Positions 60,968 through 64,000 of a stretch of 64,000 bases of DNA are shown one piece after another. This DNA comes from Pseudomonas silvicola (GTDB taxonomy: Bacteria > Pseudomonadota > Gammaproteobacteria > Pseudomonadales > Pseudomonadaceae), in NCBI RefSeq assembly GCF_026651855.1, contig NZ_CP093280.1:4194001-4258000 (forward strand). The letters are read 5' to 3'. The translations under genes were made by a program, and so were the position numbers. The number at the start of each line of letters is the position of its first letter. Position 1 is the stretch's first letter. Under the pieces are notes generated by a model. The model searched no databases, had not been told where the DNA came from, and saw only the letters and a list, made by a program, of their open reading frames with translations.

Positions 60968-63527
60968 GACCGTACAACAACCCTTATTGCGCGGCGTCCA
61001 TGCCGTGGCGGGCTTGTGGTTGCCCGCGCAACGCTTCGCCGAACCGGCACGCCAGGCGTTGTTGCTCACGCATTGGCGGGCCGGTAGCCGGGCCTGGCGC
61101 TTCGCCGACGGTGATTTGTTGCGTTGGCCTGCGCCGCAACGCCAGCCCTGTGAGCCGCTGCTGGGTTGGCCGTTGATTTTGCTCGATGGCACCCTGTGCT
61201 CGGCGCCCTTGCTACCCAGGGAGCGGGCGGGGCTACCGGCCGCCGACGCCTGGCTGATACGCGGCGGGCAGGTTCAGGCGTTGCGCCTGGTGGACGCCGA
61301 ACCGCTGCAGCCCGGCCATTGGCTGTGCATGGATGGCTATGTGTGGCAGGACACCTACGAAGCGTGCCCGCCTGCCACATCGCCATCAGTGGTCGACGAG
61401 GCGCCGCGCCCGCTGCGCCAGGTACTCGGCAACGTCGTGCAGGCGCCGCCCGGCCAGCGCGCCGAGGTCATGCAGGCGCTGGCGGCAAATACCGGGGCCC
61501 GCAAGGCATTGGCGCCGCGGCGCCAGGCCCACGCGTTCGTTCCCGGCTTCCTCGAGCGCTGGTTGGGTCGGTTCCTGGACCAGTCGCGGCTGGGGCAGGT
61601 GTTCGGCAAGCGTCAGGCGGCCTACCTGCGACGCATGCTCGACCTGTTCGAGCAGGGCCAGATGGCCGAGGCCCTGCGCCATGCCATTCCCCTGGACAGC
61701 GCCCAGCAGCCAGGGCCTCCGGCCTTCGGCACGCCGACCCCACGCGCCGACCTGCGCCTGCGCACGACGGCGGCAGCCCCGGCGCGGTCCTTGAACCTGC
61801 CCGAAGACTTCAGCAGTCACCTGCGCCAGGTGTACCGGGCCAGTTTCGCCCGGTTGGACCGCGAGGGGCGTATCGATGAGGCAGTATTTGTCCTGGCCGA
61901 GCTGCTCAGTGCGCGGCAAGAGGCGCTGGATTATCTGGAGGCGCACCAGCGTTTCCAGCAGGCCGCCGAACTGGCACTGGCCTGGGACCAGCCGGCGGCC
62001 GCCATTGTCCGGCACCTGTGCCTGGCCGACGACTGGGAGCGCGCGGTGCAGGTAGCGCGCCGGGATAGCGCGTTCGCCGAGGCAGTGCTGGCGTTGCAAG
62101 GTAAATGGCCGGGGCCTGCGGCGCGCCTGCGCCTGGAGTGGGCGAACTGGCTGGCCGATCAGGGCCGCTGGCTGCCGGCCGTGGACGCGGTCTGGCCGTT
62201 GGCCGATGAGCGCCCTCGGGCAGTGGCCTGGCTACTGAGCGCCGAGGCCGGGGGCGAGGCGCTCGCGGCAGAGGCACTGGTCAAGCGTGCCGTGCTGCTG
62301 CCCGATACGCTGGCGCGGTACGAGGAGTACGTGCTGGCGGTACGCGATGACCCTGCGCGTGGCAGCGAACGCTCGGCCATCGCCTTGGCCCTCCTGCACC
62401 ATGAATGCCGCGCCTCGGCAGCCTGCGCGCAGTTGGCCATAGCATTGCTGGGGGCCGTGGTGGAGGACCGCGCCGTGCGTGCCGACGTGATCAAGACGCT
62501 CGTGACGCTGGCGAACGACCCTTGGCTACGCGCGGACATGCCGGCGCTGGACTACCGCCCCGAGAAGCCGACGCGCTGGTGGCAGCTGGCATCGCCACCC
62601 CAGTGGCAAGCGCCGGCCGCCGGGGTTCGGGCCGTGCTCGATGCGCGGGTGCTGGACGCTGACCGAAGCCTGGTGGCGTTGGGGGAGTCAGGGGTTGCGG
62701 TGGTCAACGCCCAAGGCCGTGCGCTCACGTATTTCGCCGTGCCTGCCAGCCACCTGGTCATGGGCGATAGCCGCCAGGTGGCACTGGCGTTGATTCGTCG
62801 CGAGTCGGTGTGGCGCGTCAGCAAGCTTGACCTGGCCAACCGAGGGTTTCAGGACCTGGGCGTGCTGGCTCTGGACAGCTTCGCCCGCCACTTCAATGGC
62901 TCGGCCTGGTCCGTGGCCAAGGGCAACCACCTGCGCGTGCTGGATGTGGACCGCGGGTTGGCGACCCTGTGGCAAGTGCCTGACCTGCCCGGTCCGGTGT
63001 GGGTCATCGGTACCCGGTCCCATGAGGAAAATATTTTGCTCAACGGGCCGGATGGCAGCCTGGAGCGCTGGTGCTATCGCCTGCCAGAGCGCAGGTTGCA
63101 GGCGCGCGACCCGGTGGCTCGGCGCCCCGGCCCCCCTGGGGCGCTGGCCTTTGGCGGCGATGGCAGCGTGCTGGAGTTCGACCTGGCCAGCGACGGCAGC
63201 GGCGAGTGGGCCGTGCAGGCGGGCAAGGATCGCTACCCCTTGCCGGCCCTGGACGAACGCTACCTGGACAGCTTCAGCCTGACGTGGAACGGCCAGCACC
63301 TGGTGGTGGTCTACCCGGTTCTCGAGGGGCAGCAGCAGGTCCGCTTCTTCGATGCGCAACGGTGCAGGCTGCTGGCCAAAGTCAGTTGGCCCGACAGGGT
63401 GTTCGTGCATGTGCAGGACGACCATGGCCACTGGTTGCTGTTTGATGCCCAAGGCCGCCTGCTGTGCCTGGACCACGGCGCCGCGGCGCCCCGTACGGTT
63501 CAGGTGCAGGCGCTGCGGGTCACATGA
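60960..63527 (+). CDS. Large beta-propeller (bpX-type) protein of the ternary system
   Basis: 855 residues from the ATG at 60960 (GAGG upstream), overlapping the previous stop; a second ATG 24 bases earlier is less likely. Seen: a beta-rich N-terminus (about 1-150), a helical middle with repeat character (about 250-490, FARLDREGRIDEAVFVLAEL, AVARRDSAFAEAVLAL-like helices), and C-terminal propeller-type strands (about 540-855, RVLDVDRGLATLWQV). I take it as the effector/propeller component. There is no catalytic motif I recognise. The next start (ATGA) overlaps its stop, so the operon continues. Confidence 0.72.
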   Translation: MTETVQQPLLRGVHAVAGLWLPAQRFAEPARQALLLTHWRAGSRAWRFADGDLLRWPAPQRQPCEPLLGWPLILLDGTLCSAPLLPRERAGLPAADAWLIRGGQVQALRLVDAEPLQPGHWLCMDGYVWQDTYEACPPATSPSVVDEAPRPLRQVLGNVVQAPPGQRAEVMQALAANTGARKALAPRRQAHAFVPGFLERWLGRFLDQSRLGQVFGKRQAAYLRRMLDLFEQGQMAEALRHAIPLDSAQQPGPPAFGTPTPRADLRLRTTAAAPARSLNLPEDFSSHLRQVYRASFARLDREGRIDEAVFVLAELLSARQEALDYLEAHQRFQQAAELALAWDQPAAAIVRHLCLADDWERAVQVARRDSAFAEAVLALQGKWPGPAARLRLEWANWLADQGRWLPAVDAVWPLADERPRAVAWLLSAEAGGEALAAEALVKRAVLLPDTLARYEEYVLAVRDDPARGSERSAIALALLHHECRASAACAQLAIALLGAVVEDRAVRADVIKTLVTLANDPWLRADMPALDYRPEKPTRWWQLASPPQWQAPAAGVRAVLDARVLDADRSLVALGESGVAVVNAQGRALTYFAVPASHLVMGDSRQVALALIRRESVWRVSKLDLANRGFQDLGVLALDSFARHFNGSAWSVAKGNHLRVLDVDRGLATLWQVPDLPGPVWVIGTRSHEENILLNGPDGSLERWCYRLPERRLQARDPVARRPGPPGALAFGGDGSVLEFDLASDGSGEWAVQAGKDRYPLPALDERYLDSFSLTWNGQHLVVVYPVLEGQQQVRFFDAQRCRLLAKVSWPDRVFVHVQDDHGHWLLFDAQGRLLCLDHGAAAPRTVQVQALRVT

Positions 63528-63682
63528 GCGTTCACGAGGTTTTTCAGTGGCAACGGTTCTGCACCCAGGGTGTGCGTTACCTGCCACGGCGCACGTCGCT
63601 CAGATCGACAACTGCAGCACCCGGTCCTGCTGGATGGTTTCCCCGGGCCGGCGCTTGTTCACCGCCAGTTCGCCGATCTTGA
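63524..63682 (+). pseudogene. Probable remnant of the next ternary-system gene
   Basis: The frame opens with an ATGA overlap onto the propeller gene stop and begins MSVHEVFQWQRFCTQGVRYL, a plausible conserved N-terminus. After about 25 residues it turns low-complexity (Pro/Ala/Gly) and stops at 63682, while running antisense into the sigma-54 regulator gene that ends at 63600. This looks like a gene truncated near 63600 by deletion or rearrangement. A real 52-residue protein is less likely. Confidence 0.5.
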
Positions 63683-64000
63683 TCAGCCGCGTGCGGGTGA
63701 CGTTGCGCGTCAGCCCCAGCAGGTTGGCGGTGTGCACCTGGTTGTAGTGGCTGAACTTGTAGGCGGCGCGCAGCAGTGCGTCCTCGACCTTTTCATGCAG
63801 GGCGCCAGCCTGTTCGCCAAACAGTTTCTGGAAGGCGCGCTCCAGCAGTGCTTCGGCCGAATCATCGGTGGCCTGGCTATCGTCGGCCCGTTCGATGCGC
63901 ATGTGCGACAGGCGCAGGTCTTCGGGTTCGATCACGCCGTTGCGGCAGATCAGCAAGGTGTGATGGATGACGTTTTCCAGTTCGCGGATGTTGCCCGGCC
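63600..64000 (-). CDS. Sigma-54-dependent activator of SfnR type, C-terminal part
   Basis: The visible about 133 codons are the C-terminus; the gene starts beyond the right edge. Seen: the end of an AAA+ activator domain (PGNIRELENVIHHTLLICRN, then EPEDLRLS), a linker, and a Fis-type HTH (FSHYNQVHTANLLGLTRNVT). The end of the HTH (TRTRLIKIGEL) resembles SfnR as I recall it. Family knowledge: SfnR activates sigma-54 promoters of dimethylsulfone genes in sulfur-limited cells. Whether this one recognises the inverted repeats at 2734, 8740 and 10430 cannot be told. It is convergent with the ternary-system operon. Confidence 0.75.
   Translation of the reverse strand, partial: PGNIRELENVIHHTLLICRNGVIEPEDLRLSHMRIERADDSQATDDSAEALLERAFQKLFGEQAGALHEKVEDALLRAAYKFSHYNQVHTANLLGLTRNVTRTRLIKIGELAVNKRRPGETIQQDRVLQLSI

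Overview
The window is high-GC DNA from a Pseudomonas, most likely of the P. putida/P. fluorescens lineage. This rests on the sulfone monooxygenase SfnG, PcaIJ and YcaC proteins that closely match recalled Pseudomonas or E. coli family sequences, a membrane PQQ glucose dehydrogenase, REP-type extragenic palindromes, and the codon and GC style. No rRNA, tRNA, CRISPR array, transposase or phage gene was seen.

Layout. (1) 1-2595: an HflK/HflC-like pair of SPFH membrane proteins on the minus strand, the HflC-like one with a His-rich N-terminus and cut by the left edge. (2) 2734-11680: a sulfur-scavenging block with a DszA/NtaA-type flavin monooxygenase, a DszC/SfnB-like acyl-CoA-dehydrogenase-fold enzyme and SfnG. 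All three start behind a sigma-54 (GG-N10-GC) promoter and a shared TGTTGC-N4-GCAACA inverted repeat. An FAD-binding protein and two membrane glycosyltransferase-type genes are interleaved. A sigma-54 activator C-terminus of SfnR type lies at the far right edge (63600-64000, minus). (3) 11964-20078: GNAT, SDR, then a translationally coupled three-gene operon (membrane protein; alpha/beta-hydrolase fused to a pyruvate-phosphate-dikinase-like phosphotransferase; nucleoside hydrolase), a membrane-anchored hydrolase and a chemoreceptor. (4) 20100-21460: a non-coding mirror-image array of eight REP-like units with a period of about 160 bp. (5) 21478-27972: a six-gene minus-strand operon (THI5-like protein, kinase-like protein, sulfurtransferase, TonB receptor, PnuC-type transporter, GntR regulator) with a perfect GntR-style palindrome at its promoter; thiamine-like vitamin or precursor scavenging is the best guess. 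(6) 28142-38495: a MscK-like channel, then a signalling pair (wHTH-REC-LuxR regulator and an 1828-residue kinase-like/AAA/GAF/PAS/histidine kinase) disturbed by a 1127-bp tandem duplication. (7) 38728-51874: hydrolase/AraC pair, outer-membrane porin plus exported VOC protein, pcaIJ, a helicase, LysR, amidohydrolase, YcaC, a GlxA-type regulator and two small genes. (8) 52274-57547: gcd, pirin, O-methyltransferase/TetR/VOC. (9) 57629-63682: a tightly overlapping MoxR ATPase, bpX0-like, vWA/propeller and propeller operon, i.e. a MoxR-vWA-beta-propeller ternary (conflict-type) system. Its next gene appears to be cut off after about 25 plausible residues.

The strongest system-level signals are the shared sulfur promoter architecture, the MoxR-bpX operon, the hydrolase-dikinase operon, and the mirror REP array. 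Functions are inferred from motifs read by eye and from recalled family knowledge; no database search was run.
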